Shown here: positions 27,490 to 36,199 of the stretch, one piece after another
How positions within the stretch are numbered: the stretch's first letter is position 1
How the letters are laid out: every line of letters begins with the position of its first letter
NCBI GenBank assembly: GCA_947589475.1
Contig: CANQBO010000008.1
Span: 18,440-82,439, forward strand
Reading direction: 5' to 3'
DNA from: an uncultured Clostridia bacterium
GTDB lineage: Bacteria; Bacillota; Clostridia; Christensenellales; CAG-917
DNA length: 64,000 nucleotides
Notes under the pieces: model-generated
The model's input: only the letters and a program-made list of their open reading frames with translations
What the model was told of the DNA's origin: nothing
Databases searched by the model: none
Made by a program: the position numbers and the translations under genes

Positions 27490-27805
27490 TGGTTTTTTTG
27501 CGACAGCTTGATTTTTGCCGCGCTTTGAATGCATACGATAAAGTCTTTTCTCGCTTTATTTCAATATGGCGGTTGCGCTGCTCGACGCGATCGGATTTTG
27601 ACTTCGGACAAGATGTTCCCTCCCCGCTTCATACGATGAAAATGTCGTCTTTTACAGTATTTTCCCGCATGAGATCATATGAAACGCCGCGCCTTTTGCG
27701 ACAAAATTTTCAAAATGACGCAAATACTTAAATAGTTCTTGAAATGCAAAAGTCATTGTGATAAAATTATTTTAGTATAATATTCAACAAGGGGAGACAA
27801 AAATT
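27490..27805 (+). other. intergenic; -10 box for the esterase gene
   Basis: I see no convincing gene. An about 87-codon frame here overlaps the terminator and has atypical content. TATAAT at 27776-27781 is a good -10 for the downstream gene; no good -35 lies at 16-18 bases. GGGGAG at 27791-27796 is the ribosome binding site for 27806. Confidence 0.5.
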
Positions 27806-28720
27806 ATGACGCTTGCACAATTTCTGTTTGTTGCAATAGACAAAATGTACGACAAATCGCAAAACGAAAAGAAGATGCTCAAGTTTGAGGGAGTGACCTT
27901 CGAGGAAGAGAAGGACATCGCCTACGGCGAGACGGCAAACGAAAAGCTCGACACCTACTATGTCAAGCGCACGGACGGCGAAAAGTATCCCGTTTTCTTC
28001 GAGATACACGGCGGCGGCTTCGTTGCGGGCGACAAATGTCACAGGCGCGGTCTTTCGAGATGGGTGGCAAACATCGGCTATTTCGTCGTCAACGTCAATT
28101 ACGCTTTGGGACCTGCGGAGAAGTTCCCGCTCGGCGTACAGCACCTCGTAAAAGCGCTAAATTGGGTGGGCGAGAATGCCGAAAAGTACAATCTCGACCT
28201 TGACAATATGTGCGTTTCGGGCGACAGCGCGGGCGGATACTACGGCGCTATGCTCGCATGCGTCGCGACAAACAAAGCGTTGCAGGAAAAATTCGGCGTA
28301 AGTACGGATCTGAAGTTCCGCACCTGCATGCTCAACTGCGGCATTTACGACATCAACGAGGCGCTAAGCAAGAAGTTGCCTTTCCGCCTTACGGACAGGA
28401 TACTCTTCGACTTCGCGGGCGTACACGTAAAGCAGTTGCCCGAGTATGAGTATCACGACGTCCTCGCGCCCTTCGACTTCGTGGACAATACATTCCCCGC
28501 CGCATTCATCACCTATGCGGAGAAGGACATCTTCTGCAAGGGGCAGGGGCAAAAACTCATCGCAAAGCTCAACGAGCTGGGCATTCACGTCGAGGAACAC
28601 CACTCCACAAAACTGCTTGACAATCACACCTATCCGCTAAGCTGGACGACGAAGCTTGCGGCGGAAAACGTCAAGCTTGCGGAGGATTTCCTGCGCCGCG
28701 CCGCAAAGAGAGAAGTCTGA
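27806..28720 (+). CDS. alpha/beta hydrolase, carboxylesterase of the HSL/lipase_3 type
   Basis: 304 residues, cytoplasmic, no signal peptide. The oxyanion-hole motif HGGGFVAGD (about 67-75) and nucleophile elbow GDSAGGYYG (about 138-146, Ser about 140) are typical of the hormone-sensitive-lipase-like esterase family. A candidate catalytic Asp lies in YAEKDIF (about 253) and His in DNHTYPL (about 272). It should hydrolyse esters of short or medium acyl groups. Its own -10 box and SD suggest independent expression; the acyltransferase-like gene just upstream makes opposing acyl-ester chemistry possible. Confidence 0.82.
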   Translation: MTLAQFLFVAIDKMYDKSQNEKKMLKFEGVTFEEEKDIAYGETANEKLDTYYVKRTDGEKYPVFFEIHGGGFVAGDKCHRRGLSRWVANIGYFVVNVNYALGPAEKFPLGVQHLVKALNWVGENAEKYNLDLDNMCVSGDSAGGYYGAMLACVATNKALQEKFGVSTDLKFRTCMLNCGIYDINEALSKKLPFRLTDRILFDFAGVHVKQLPEYEYHDVLAPFDFVDNTFPAAFITYAEKDIFCKGQGQKLIAKLNELGIHVEEHHSTKLLDNHTYPLSWTTKLAAENVKLAEDFLRRAAKREV

Positions 28721-28862
28721 AAAGTCGGGTATGGGCGGAAAAGCGTTTTTATAGCGCCGTCCGTGACGATTTAAACGGCGCCAAAGACGCGACCGTTCTC
28801 CGTCTTGGGCGAAAACCGACAATAAAGTATACATGGGGGCGCAAAAGTTGCCCCCTTATGCT

Positions 28863-29513
28863 ATGAAAAAGAAGGACAAAAAGACAACGGGCTATGCCCC
28901 TAAAGAGTACACCGCGGTCGACAATATCGACAGGGACAAGTATTCCGAGGAGGAAATCGAGCGCGCGAGGGCGGAGGTCTCATCTAAGAATAAGCGCGTC
29001 AAAGGGCTTGGCATACTCAGCGTCATCTGGACGTTTTTGAGCACCGTGTACGCCATAACTTCCACTTGCATACTCATCTCTCGCCGCTGGGTGGATCACA
29101 CCGTCACCTATGTGATCATAGGCATTTTGGTGCTGTACGTCGGCATTTTCATAGGGGTCGCCGCCGCCGCTTTCACAAGTCCCAAAGAGGGCAAAAAAAA
29201 TATGAAGGGACTCAAAGTCGCCGTCAAATTTTTGAAGCCCATCATGTCCATCGTGCTCGTCGCGCTTTCTATCACGCAGGTCGTCGCCGTCGCAGGCGAC
29301 GAGTTTTCCATCGCGAAAGTGATATTTATGGTGTTCACGATGCTTGTCGCCTTTTTGCAAATTACGTTCAGATTGCTTCTGCTCGTCGCAAAGACAAAGG
29401 CAAAAAAGATCGCAAAGGGCTATAGGGTCAGGGTGGAGCGCTATGTGGACGGCAAAAAAAAGAAGAAAGGCTTCCGCGCAAAACTTCAGGAGAGACATTA
29501 CAACCACGATTGA
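28863..29513 (+). CDS. four-helix membrane protein with lysine-rich ends
   Basis: 216 residues if started at ATG 28863 (MKKKDKKTTGY); an in-frame ATG at 28833 would add ten residues. Neither has a clear Shine-Dalgarno. The sequence between them forms the hairpin GGGGGC-GCAAAAGTT-GCCCCC, which could control initiation. Four transmembrane helices lie at about 50-70, 78-102, 118-142 and 148-172, followed by a highly basic C-terminal tail (DGKKKKKGFRAKLQ). No family recognised. Confidence 0.6.
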   Translation: MKKKDKKTTGYAPKEYTAVDNIDRDKYSEEEIERARAEVSSKNKRVKGLGILSVIWTFLSTVYAITSTCILISRRWVDHTVTYVIIGILVLYVGIFIGVAAAAFTSPKEGKKNMKGLKVAVKFLKPIMSIVLVALSITQVVAVAGDEFSIAKVIFMVFTMLVAFLQITFRLLLLVAKTKAKKIAKGYRVRVERYVDGKKKKKGFRAKLQERHYNHD

Positions 29514-29625
29514 AAATTTTCTCATATGACTTTGCAAATACAAAGCCTTTGCGGGCGCTGTTTTTATTTTCGTTTTATATCATCGCGGAAGCCATTAAAC
29601 AGCATTTGTCAACATTGTACCTCAA

Positions 29626-29679
29626 TTGTCGACTTATTTTTTGATTTTGGTTGACAATTTGGAAATTTACCCACATAAT
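29626..29679 (+). promoter_or_regulatory. BirA operator overlapping the birA promoter
   Basis: TTGTCGACT (29626-29634) and GGTTGACAA (29649-29657) form an inverted repeat separated by exactly 14 bases, the geometry of BirA sites in Bacillota. The right arm contains the -35 TTGACA (29651-29656), and 17 bases later lies CATAAT (29674-29679). Binding of biotinyl-5'-AMP-loaded BirA would block RNA polymerase. A further half-site-like TTGTCAAC starts at 29606. Confidence 0.8.
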
Positions 29680-29721
29680 AGTAAAAAACCGAGATGTCTG
29701 TCAAATCAAAAAGAGGTGCGT

Positions 29722-30666
29722 ATGAAGAGCGACGATGTGTTGAAATGCCTTGAGGAAAACAGGGGTAGCTATGTTTCGGGGGCAAAGCTCGCCGAGGAGC
29801 TGGGCGTGAGCAGAAGCGCGGTGTGGAAGGCGGTTTCCGCTCTGAAGGATCAGGGTTTTCCCATAGATTGCGTGCGAAATCGCGGCTATCGCCTCATGGG
29901 AAATATGTTGAGCGAGGCGGGCATACGCAAATATATGCGTCAGGACGCGTACAAACTGCGCGTCTACAACACCGTGACGTCCACCAACGACGTCGCGAGG
30001 GAGCTTGCCGCGCTCGGCGAGCCTGAGGGCACCGTCGTCATAGCTCGCGCTCAAACGGCGGGCAGAGGGCGCATGGGGCGAGGCTTCTTTTCTCCTGAGG
30101 GGTGCGGAGTTTATTTTTCGATAATCGTGCGTCCAAAACGCCTCGAGAGACTGCTCACCGTCATGGCGGCGGTGGCTGTAGCGGACGGCATAGAGGACGC
30201 AGGCGGGCTTGATACATCTATAAAATGGGTCAACGACGTGTATGTCGGCGGCAAAAAATGTTGCGGCATTTTGACGGAGGCGATCACTGATATGGAGACG
30301 GGCGGCATAGACTATGCCGTAATAGGTATTGGCATAAACGTGCGCACACCCGAGGGCGGATACGGACAGCTTAAAAACATCGCTACCGCGGCTCTGGACG
30401 GCGTGCAGGACGCGCTCAACAAGACCGTCGCGAAGGTGCTGGACAGATTTTATGAGTTGTACACTCTCGGCGAGAAGGACGAAATAGTAAACGAATACAA
30501 GGATCGCTCCTTCCTCATCGGCAGGGAAGTGAGCGTCGTAAAGGACGGTTTTGAAGCGCCCGCCACAGTCGTAGACATAGACACCGACTGCCGCCTCGTC
30601 GTCAAGTATACCGATACCCTCGAGACGGAAAGTCTGTCCGCGGGCGAAGTGAAGATAAAGTTGTAA
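29722..30666 (+). CDS. birA: BirA, biotin-protein ligase and biotin repressor
   Basis: 314 residues from ATG 29722 (AGAGGTG at 29712-29718); an upstream in-frame TTG lies inside the operator and is rejected. The N-terminal winged helix (about 1-62: SGAKLAEELGVSRSAVWKAV) makes this the bifunctional regulator form. The catalytic domain has the biotinyl-AMP loop GRGRMGRGFFSP (about 114-125) and KWVNDVYV (about 170-177); a C-terminal SH3-like domain follows. It attaches biotin to carboxylase carriers and represses biotin uptake genes. It forms an operon with bioY, 107 bases downstream. Confidence 0.93.
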   Translation: MKSDDVLKCLEENRGSYVSGAKLAEELGVSRSAVWKAVSALKDQGFPIDCVRNRGYRLMGNMLSEAGIRKYMRQDAYKLRVYNTVTSTNDVARELAALGEPEGTVVIARAQTAGRGRMGRGFFSPEGCGVYFSIIVRPKRLERLLTVMAAVAVADGIEDAGGLDTSIKWVNDVYVGGKKCCGILTEAITDMETGGIDYAVIGIGINVRTPEGGYGQLKNIATAALDGVQDALNKTVAKVLDRFYELYTLGEKDEIVNEYKDRSFLIGREVSVVKDGFEAPATVVDIDTDCRLVVKYTDTLETESLSAGEVKIKL

Positions 30667-30773
30667 ATGACAAAAACAGCACTTTATCTATGCAATATGA
30701 TAATATAAACTCAATATTTGTCCAAACGTCATCGGACATATACTTGAATAAAAACTACGCTAAAAGAGGCAAT

Positions 30774-31445
30774 ATGCAGAAAAGTTTGACCGGGGAAAGA
30801 AAAACCACGCTTAGACGTACCGCCAGGCTTGCGGTCATCGCGATGTTCGTCGCGCTCATATCCGTTGGCGCGTTCATCAAATTTCCGATCGGAATAGTGC
30901 CCGTCAGCATGCAAATGGCGGTCTGCATATTTTGCGCGCTCACGCTGGGACCGTGGGAGAGTCTTGCCGCCGTCGCGATCTATATCGCCATGGGGCTTCT
31001 CGGCATACCCGTATTCACGGCGGGCGGAGGATTTGCATATGTGCTCCAACCCACTTTCGGCTATCTTTTGGGCTATCTCATCGCGCTTCCCGTCTGCGGC
31101 ATTATCGCGCGCGGGGTGCGCTCCGACGCGCCCATAAGACTTTGGCGGCTGTTGCTCGGCGCATTCGCCGCGACCGCCATCGTATACGCCTTCGGAGTGA
31201 TGTATATGTACCTCATTCTCAACTTTTATGTCGGCAGCGGCATTGCCATAGGCAAGGCGTGGCTCACGGGATGCGCCGTATTTTTGCCCACGGACATAGC
31301 GTGGTGCGTGATAGGCTCGCTTGTCGCGCGGCGCGTCGCGCCCATAATAGACCGCGAAAAATTGACGGGCAGGGGTATGCGCAAAGAGCTTTTGTATCTT
31401 CCCTACGTCCGCGAGACCGCCGAGGAAAGAGAAGTTTCAGACTGA
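30774..31445 (+). CDS. bioY: BioY, biotin-specific S component of an ECF transporter
   Basis: 223 residues from ATG 30774 (AGAGGC at 30765-30770). The BioY core is clear: ALISVGAFIKFPIGIVPVSMQ and GIPVFTAGGGFAYVLQPTFGYLLGY, with six membrane helices. The C-terminal about 40 residues (VAPIIDREKLTGRGMRK...) form a cytoplasmic tail longer than usual. It binds biotin outside and works with the shared EcfA/EcfT module, which is not in this window. Coupled to birA and presumably repressed by it at the upstream operator. Confidence 0.93.
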   Translation: MQKSLTGERKTTLRRTARLAVIAMFVALISVGAFIKFPIGIVPVSMQMAVCIFCALTLGPWESLAAVAIYIAMGLLGIPVFTAGGGFAYVLQPTFGYLLGYLIALPVCGIIARGVRSDAPIRLWRLLLGAFAATAIVYAFGVMYMYLILNFYVGSGIAIGKAWLTGCAVFLPTDIAWCVIGSLVARRVAPIIDREKLTGRGMRKELLYLPYVRETAEEREVSD

Positions 31446-31464
31446 AAGCTTTTACAGCATTTTG

Positions 31465-31508
31465 AAAATGCAAACGCAAACAAATTATAATGCATTTGCA
31501 TTTTTTAT
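31465..31508 (+). terminator. terminator of birA-bioY
   Basis: AAAATGCAAA (31465-31474) pairs with TTTGCATTTT (31495-31504), followed by TTATTT. It may also serve the convergent XRE gene. Confidence 0.7.
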
Positions 31509-31675
31509 TTACTTGAAAATGCCGCCAAACGCTTGCGATCTTTGTGTGTATTCGTACCCAAAACACGCTCAAAAGACATAAAAACGCAAATTCTACGGAA
31601 AATATGCCGCATTTTAGGCGCGATCGGCGGAAAATTATGACGTATGGTTTTATCAAAAAACGATCGTTGCGAATA

Positions 31676-31900
31676 TCAGCGGTCGACGCGAGGGTAGGGG
31701 GTGCGCTCGTAAGTCAAGCCCAAAAGATAATCGACGCTGGTGTCGTAAAATGCGGCTAGTTTGATGAGTATCTCGGTGGGTATATCGTTCTCGCCCGTTT
31801 CGTATTTGGAATAGCCCGTCTGCGACATGCCGAGCATTTTTGCGACCTCTGTCTGATTGAGGTCGCTGTCATTGCGAAGGTCTCTTATTCGTGGGTACAT
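31676..31900 (-). CDS. XRE-family HTH repressor, 74 aa
   Basis: 74 residues from ATG 31900, which follows AAGGGAG on the minus strand; an ATG eight codons upstream is less well placed. One Cro/C1-type helix-turn-helix (QTEVAKMLGMSQTGYSKYETGENDIP, two halves shown without a gap in the gene) is followed by LIKLAAFYDTSVDYLLGLT, the classic end of the single-domain family. It is divergent from the LRR lipoprotein gene, with two 17-bp operator copies between them, so it probably controls both itself and that gene. Confidence 0.9.
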   Translation of the reverse strand: MYPRIRDLRNDSDLNQTEVAKMLGMSQTGYSKYETGENDIPTEILIKLAAFYDTSVDYLLGLTYERTPYPRVDR

Positions 31901-31960
31901 TTTTTCTCCCTTTTTTCTGTTCATGGCAGGCAGTAAAATTCGGATATTAGAAATTATAGA

Positions 31961-32003
31961 TAATCTGTTTTAGATTATTGACTTTTTAATCTGTTTTAGG
32001 TTA
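31961..32003. promoter_or_regulatory. twin XRE operators over divergent promoters
   Basis: TAATCT-GTTTT-AGATTA (31961-31977) is a perfect 6-bp inverted repeat; a near copy TAATCT-GTTTT-AGGTTA lies at 31987-32003, 26 bases on. Between them is a -35 TTGACT (31978-31983) with weak -10 TAAACT (32002-32007) for the LRR gene. On the minus strand TATAAT overlaps 31952-31958 for the XRE gene. Both promoters would be occluded. Confidence 0.75.
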
Positions 32004-32039
32004 AACTGTATCAAATAAAAAACTTCTAAGGAGGTTCAA

Positions 32040-34589
32040 ATGAAAAAAAGCAAATTTTTGACAACATTGATCGCTGTGGCGCTGTTGCTTTGTATGGCGA
32101 CGGTCATGTTTGCCGCCTGCGATCCCGACGATCCGCAACACGTAGATCCGCCCGCGCACGAGCATACGTTTGAGGAAAAGTGGTCGCACAACGACGAGTA
32201 CCATTGGCATGCGGCAACTTGTGATCACAAAGACGAAGTGTCTCAAATGGAGAAGCATACGATGGTATGGACACCCGTTAAGGAGCCGACTTACGAGGCG
32301 GCGGGCGAAGACGAGGGCGAATGCAACGTGTGCCATTACAAGACGACGCGCACAGTGCCTCAACTTGTTTTGAGCGAGGAAGACAAGCAGTCCGAAAAGC
32401 TTTTTACATTCAACCTGTTGAGCGACGGCTATGAGATCGTCAAATATATAGGCGAAAGCGTTGAGGTCGTCATTCCGTCCACATATAGGGGCAAGGACGT
32501 GATACGTATCGGCGAAAAAGCGTTTGAGAATTGTCCCGATTTGGAAACTCTTGTAATACCCGACAGCATAAAGGAGTATGCCGAAGACGCATTCGATCAA
32601 TGCCACTCGATAAAGACGTTGACTATGCCGGGCAACGCCTCCTCATATATTTGGTATGACGCTCTCGAGACCGTGACTATAACAAGCGGCGATGTCAACG
32701 GCAGTTTGGGCAGTTCGAAAAAACTGCGCACCGTCACGATCGGCGAAGATGTGACTCTTTTAAAGTACGGCACGTTTTTCAACTGTCCTATGCTGGAGAC
32801 CGTATATTGGAACGCTATAGATTGCAAAACCTACAATTGCTCAAAAACATATTCCATCTTCAAGGACAGCGACAACATCAAAAAAGTGGTCTTCGGCGAC
32901 TCGGTCAAGTCCATCCCCGAGTATGCGTTCAGCGGCATGACGGAGCTTGCAAACTTTGAAAACACCGACAATATAGAACATATCGGACCCTGGGCATTTT
33001 ACAACACCGCGTTTGCCGCCGCTTTGCCGAACGGAGTGAACTACATAGGCAAAGTTTTGTACAACTTTGTGGGACAGGCGAGCGACAATATGCACGTGGA
33101 CGTCAAAAGCGGAACGACGATGATATGCGACCGCGCGTTTTTATCTTGTGCGGGACTCGGTTCGATAACCATTGCCGACAGCGTCAAGGAAATAGGCGAA
33201 TACGCGTTTTATCAATGCACGGGCTTGAAGGAGATAAATATCCCCAACGGAGTGGAGAGCTTGGGAGACTATGCTTTTTATGAGTGTACGGGCGTCGAAT
33301 CGTTTACGATCGGCGACGACGTAAGCGACTTCGGTACGGGCGTATTTTCAAAGACCGATTTCGAATCGCAACTGCCGAGCGGCGTCATCTACTTGGGCAA
33401 AGTGCTTTACAAATACAACGACAAAGCGCCCTCCGACGGGCATGTCAAGATCAAGGACGGCACCACGCAGATCGCGGACGGCGCGTTTTACAAATGCGAA
33501 TGGCTGACCTCGGTGGACATCCCCGAAAGCGTCAATAAGATAGGCAATTCTGCGTTCAGCGTCACAAGTCTAAGCGAGATCAAAATTCCCGACAATGTGA
33601 CATTTATAGGGCAACAGGCGTTTTACGGCGCCAAATTCACCGACCTCACCATACCCGAAAAAGTGACTTATATAGGTCCCTCCGCATTTTACGGTTGCAC
33701 GCAACTCAAAACGGTCACATGGAATGCAAAAGACGCCGTGACAGTGGGAAGCGCAAGCTATCCTGCGTTTTACGGATGCACCGCGCTTGAAACCATCGTG
33801 ATAGGCGACGATGTGGACAGGGTCGAAGCAAACACGTTTGCATACTGCACGGGCTTAAAGACCGTGACGGTCGGCACAGGGGTAAAATATCTCGGTTTGG
33901 AAACGTTTAAAAATTGCGAGGCTTTGACAACTATAAACTTCAATGCCACAGATTGCCCGAATGTGGGTCCGACTTGGTTGTCGGGATGTAGCGCTATTAA
34001 AAACGTGATCTTGGCAAACGACGTCAAGACCATTCCGCAACATTTGCTTAGAAACTTGACCGGCGTGACTTCCTTCGTCATTCCCGAAGGCGTGACCTCT
34101 ATCGGCATGAGCGCGTTTTACGGGTCGGGCTTGACTACGATCGAAATTCCCGCAAGCGTTGTGGACATGGGGATAAGAACATTCAGCGGTTGCGCGTCTT
34201 TAAAGAGCGTAAAACTCAACGCCGCCGCCACGGTCTTGCCCGAGTACATGTTTGAAAATTGCGCACAGTTGGAGTCCATTGTGATCTCCGAAGGCGTAAA
34301 GACCATTTCAGGCAGCGTCTTCAGAAGTTGCTCGCAATTGAGATGGGTATGTCTCCCGTTGAGCCTCGAGACGATCGAAGGGAGAGCCTTTCAGGATTGC
34401 GACAGTTTGGAGGCAGTGTATTATGCGGGAAGCGCCGAGCAATGGAAAGATGTATCTGTAACCGGCTATGCCAACTCGTCTTTCAGCGAAGCCGCGCTCT
34501 ACTATTTCAGCGACCAAAAAAACGGCGACGGCAATCATTGGCATTGGAATTCACAACATCAGCCCGAATTGTGGGCAAAAGAAAACTGA
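32040..34589 (+). CDS. BspA-type leucine-rich repeat lipoprotein
   Basis: 849 residues. Signal peptide MKKSKFLTTLIAVALLL with lipobox MFAACD (Cys about 27). Residues about 40-110 carry the His/Cys module (HTFEEKWSHNDEYHWHAATC, then CNVCHYKTTR). The rest is about 25 LRR_5 repeats of 22-25 residues (for example IPDSVKEIGEYAFYQCTGLK). LRR_5 proteins are surface proteins that bind host or matrix ligands in oral and gut anaerobes. AAGGAGG is at the ideal distance. Expression is probably controlled by the divergent XRE repressor. Confidence 0.88.
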   Translation: MKKSKFLTTLIAVALLLCMATVMFAACDPDDPQHVDPPAHEHTFEEKWSHNDEYHWHAATCDHKDEVSQMEKHTMVWTPVKEPTYEAAGEDEGECNVCHYKTTRTVPQLVLSEEDKQSEKLFTFNLLSDGYEIVKYIGESVEVVIPSTYRGKDVIRIGEKAFENCPDLETLVIPDSIKEYAEDAFDQCHSIKTLTMPGNASSYIWYDALETVTITSGDVNGSLGSSKKLRTVTIGEDVTLLKYGTFFNCPMLETVYWNAIDCKTYNCSKTYSIFKDSDNIKKVVFGDSVKSIPEYAFSGMTELANFENTDNIEHIGPWAFYNTAFAAALPNGVNYIGKVLYNFVGQASDNMHVDVKSGTTMICDRAFLSCAGLGSITIADSVKEIGEYAFYQCTGLKEINIPNGVESLGDYAFYECTGVESFTIGDDVSDFGTGVFSKTDFESQLPSGVIYLGKVLYKYNDKAPSDGHVKIKDGTTQIADGAFYKCEWLTSVDIPESVNKIGNSAFSVTSLSEIKIPDNVTFIGQQAFYGAKFTDLTIPEKVTYIGPSAFYGCTQLKTVTWNAKDAVTVGSASYPAFYGCTALETIVIGDDVDRVEANTFAYCTGLKTVTVGTGVKYLGLETFKNCEALTTINFNATDCPNVGPTWLSGCSAIKNVILANDVKTIPQHLLRNLTGVTSFVIPEGVTSIGMSAFYGSGLTTIEIPASVVDMGIRTFSGCASLKSVKLNAAATVLPEYMFENCAQLESIVISEGVKTISGSVFRSCSQLRWVCLPLSLETIEGRAFQDCDSLEAVYYAGSAEQWKDVSVTGYANSSFSEAALYYFSDQKNGDGNHWHWNSQHQPELWAKEN

Positions 34590-34609
34590 AGAAATAAGCG
34601 ATTTGTCGA

Positions 34610-34634
34610 GGGGCGGGAATATTCCCGTCCCTTT
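34610..34634 (+). terminator. terminator of the LRR gene
   Basis: GGGGCGGGAAT (34610-34620) pairs with ATTCCCGTCCC (34621-34631), then TTT. The T tract is short. Confidence 0.5.
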
Positions 34635-34750
34635 GCATTCTTCAAAACTTTGTGATGTAGGCGGAGCGTTTGAATGACGTCGCCTGCATTTTCTTTACAA
34701 TAAGCGAAAAGACGATAAGAGTGTATATTCGCGCAAGTGGGCCCGAGACG

Positions 34751-34779
34751 TTGACATCTATGCGCCGTTTGGCTATAAT
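34751..34779 (+). promoter_or_regulatory. perfect consensus sigma-A promoter
   Basis: TTGACA (34751-34756), a 17-base spacer and TATAAT (34774-34779), about 90 bases before the start of the 34871 gene. Confidence 0.85.
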
Positions 34780-34870
34780 GACAATATCGCAACAAATGAC
34801 GCGTAAAGACAAAGGCGCTTCCATTGATTTAGGAATGGTCGGCGTCGGGAAGAAAAGGGAAGGATAATTT

Positions 34871-36082
34871 ATGAGAACAAAAGTTTTGCTTGGATACATC
34901 ATAATCGCCGCAATGATATTTTCATGCTTGGTGCCTCTGAGTTTGGCATTGACGCGGCGCGTCCCTGTCGCATATGCCGAGACCGCGACCGTATATGAAA
35001 GAGAGAGCAACAACAGCAAAGATACGGCAAATGAAATAGCGGTCAATACAGGTATTTCGGGATATCTTGAAAAAGGTAGCGATGAGGATTGGTTTAAGTT
35101 TTCTATTTCAAAAGCGGGATATTTTAATATAACGTTTGAGCATACCTTAATATCTTCTAAGGACAGTCATTGGTCAATATATATTTACGATCAATCGGGC
35201 GTAAACTGCGTCGATGGCGATACGGATACACGTCTTGAAAGCCCGGGAAATTCAAATTCCAAGTCAAAAACATATGGGGTCCCGGCAGGGACATACTATC
35301 TTAGAGTAATTGAAGGTGTGCATTGGACTTATTCGTCAAAACCGTATACTCTGACCGTAAATTATACGGAAGCTTCCGATTGGGAAACTGAGAATAACAA
35401 TTCAAAAGAATCGGCGGACGAGATCACTTTCAATAAATTTTTTCATGGCGCTATTACGAAAAGATATGACTATGATTGGTATCAATTAGAGTCAAACAGC
35501 TCACGCGAGGTTGCCATTACGTTTAATCATCCTGTTATAGATTATTCCGATGTCTTATGGGAAATTTATTTGTATGACTCATCAGGAGTTACGCAACTGC
35601 TGAAATATGGGAGGAGAGGAAATACTGAAACCGCTACAACTGACTTTATACATGTGTCCGAGGGGATATATTATATAAAAATCACAGGTTACAATCCTCC
35701 ATCTATCTATTATGACTATTCGTCATCGATTTATGAGTTTAGCGTCGTTGAAAAGCACGACCATAAGGGGATATGGGAAACGACGGTGGAGCCTACCTGT
35801 ACGGACAAGGGGGTGTCCACAAAGACGTGCACGATATGCGGGCAGGTCGAAACAAGGGATATAGACCCGCTCGGCCATAGTTTTGACGACGGAAAGGTCA
35901 TAAAAAAAGCGACTCCCGCCCAAAAAGGCGAGATAAGACATACTTGCACCATCTGCGGCGAGCAATACATAGAAAAAGACGGGCACCTGTTGTGGGTCAT
36001 ACCCGTAGCCTGCATATGCGGGATAATTTTGTTGATCGGAGCAATAAATTATATACGAATAATGATAAAGACAAGACCATGA
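34871..36082 (+). CDS. secreted PPC-domain protein with C-terminal membrane anchor
   Basis: 403 residues. A signal peptide or N-terminal helix (about 7-37, with AYAET as likely cleavage site) leads into two tandem pre-peptidase C-terminal-like domains (about 40-172: SNNSKDTANEIAVN and DEDWFKFSIS; about 175-295: NNNSKESADEITFN and YDYDWYQLES). Two CxxC modules follow (CTDKGVSTKTCTICGQ, CTICGEQY; about 315-370) and a membrane helix near 376-396 with a short basic tail. AAGGGAAGGA precedes the ATG. Coding sequence between about 35000 and 35750 is more AT-rich than neighbouring genes, possibly recently acquired. Probably an exported surface protein; ligand unknown. Confidence 0.65.
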   Translation: MRTKVLLGYIIIAAMIFSCLVPLSLALTRRVPVAYAETATVYERESNNSKDTANEIAVNTGISGYLEKGSDEDWFKFSISKAGYFNITFEHTLISSKDSHWSIYIYDQSGVNCVDGDTDTRLESPGNSNSKSKTYGVPAGTYYLRVIEGVHWTYSSKPYTLTVNYTEASDWETENNNSKESADEITFNKFFHGAITKRYDYDWYQLESNSSREVAITFNHPVIDYSDVLWEIYLYDSSGVTQLLKYGRRGNTETATTDFIHVSEGIYYIKITGYNPPSIYYDYSSSIYEFSVVEKHDHKGIWETTVEPTCTDKGVSTKTCTICGQVETRDIDPLGHSFDDGKVIKKATPAQKGEIRHTCTICGEQYIEKDGHLLWVIPVACICGIILLIGAINYIRIMIKTRP

Positions 36083-36199
36083 CGGCGCAAAATATGACCT
36101 TAGCGGTCGCGTTTTAAAGCAGTAGATGGGCGATACTCGGCTACGATCTTTCTTTAAGGTCGCACACCGAAAAAAAAGACAAAAGTAGGAGATGGATAT

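Noticed and set aside
27468-27731. 87-codon + strand frame
   Set aside because: Starts inside a strong terminator with a non-ATG codon, no ribosome binding site and no recognisable sequence.
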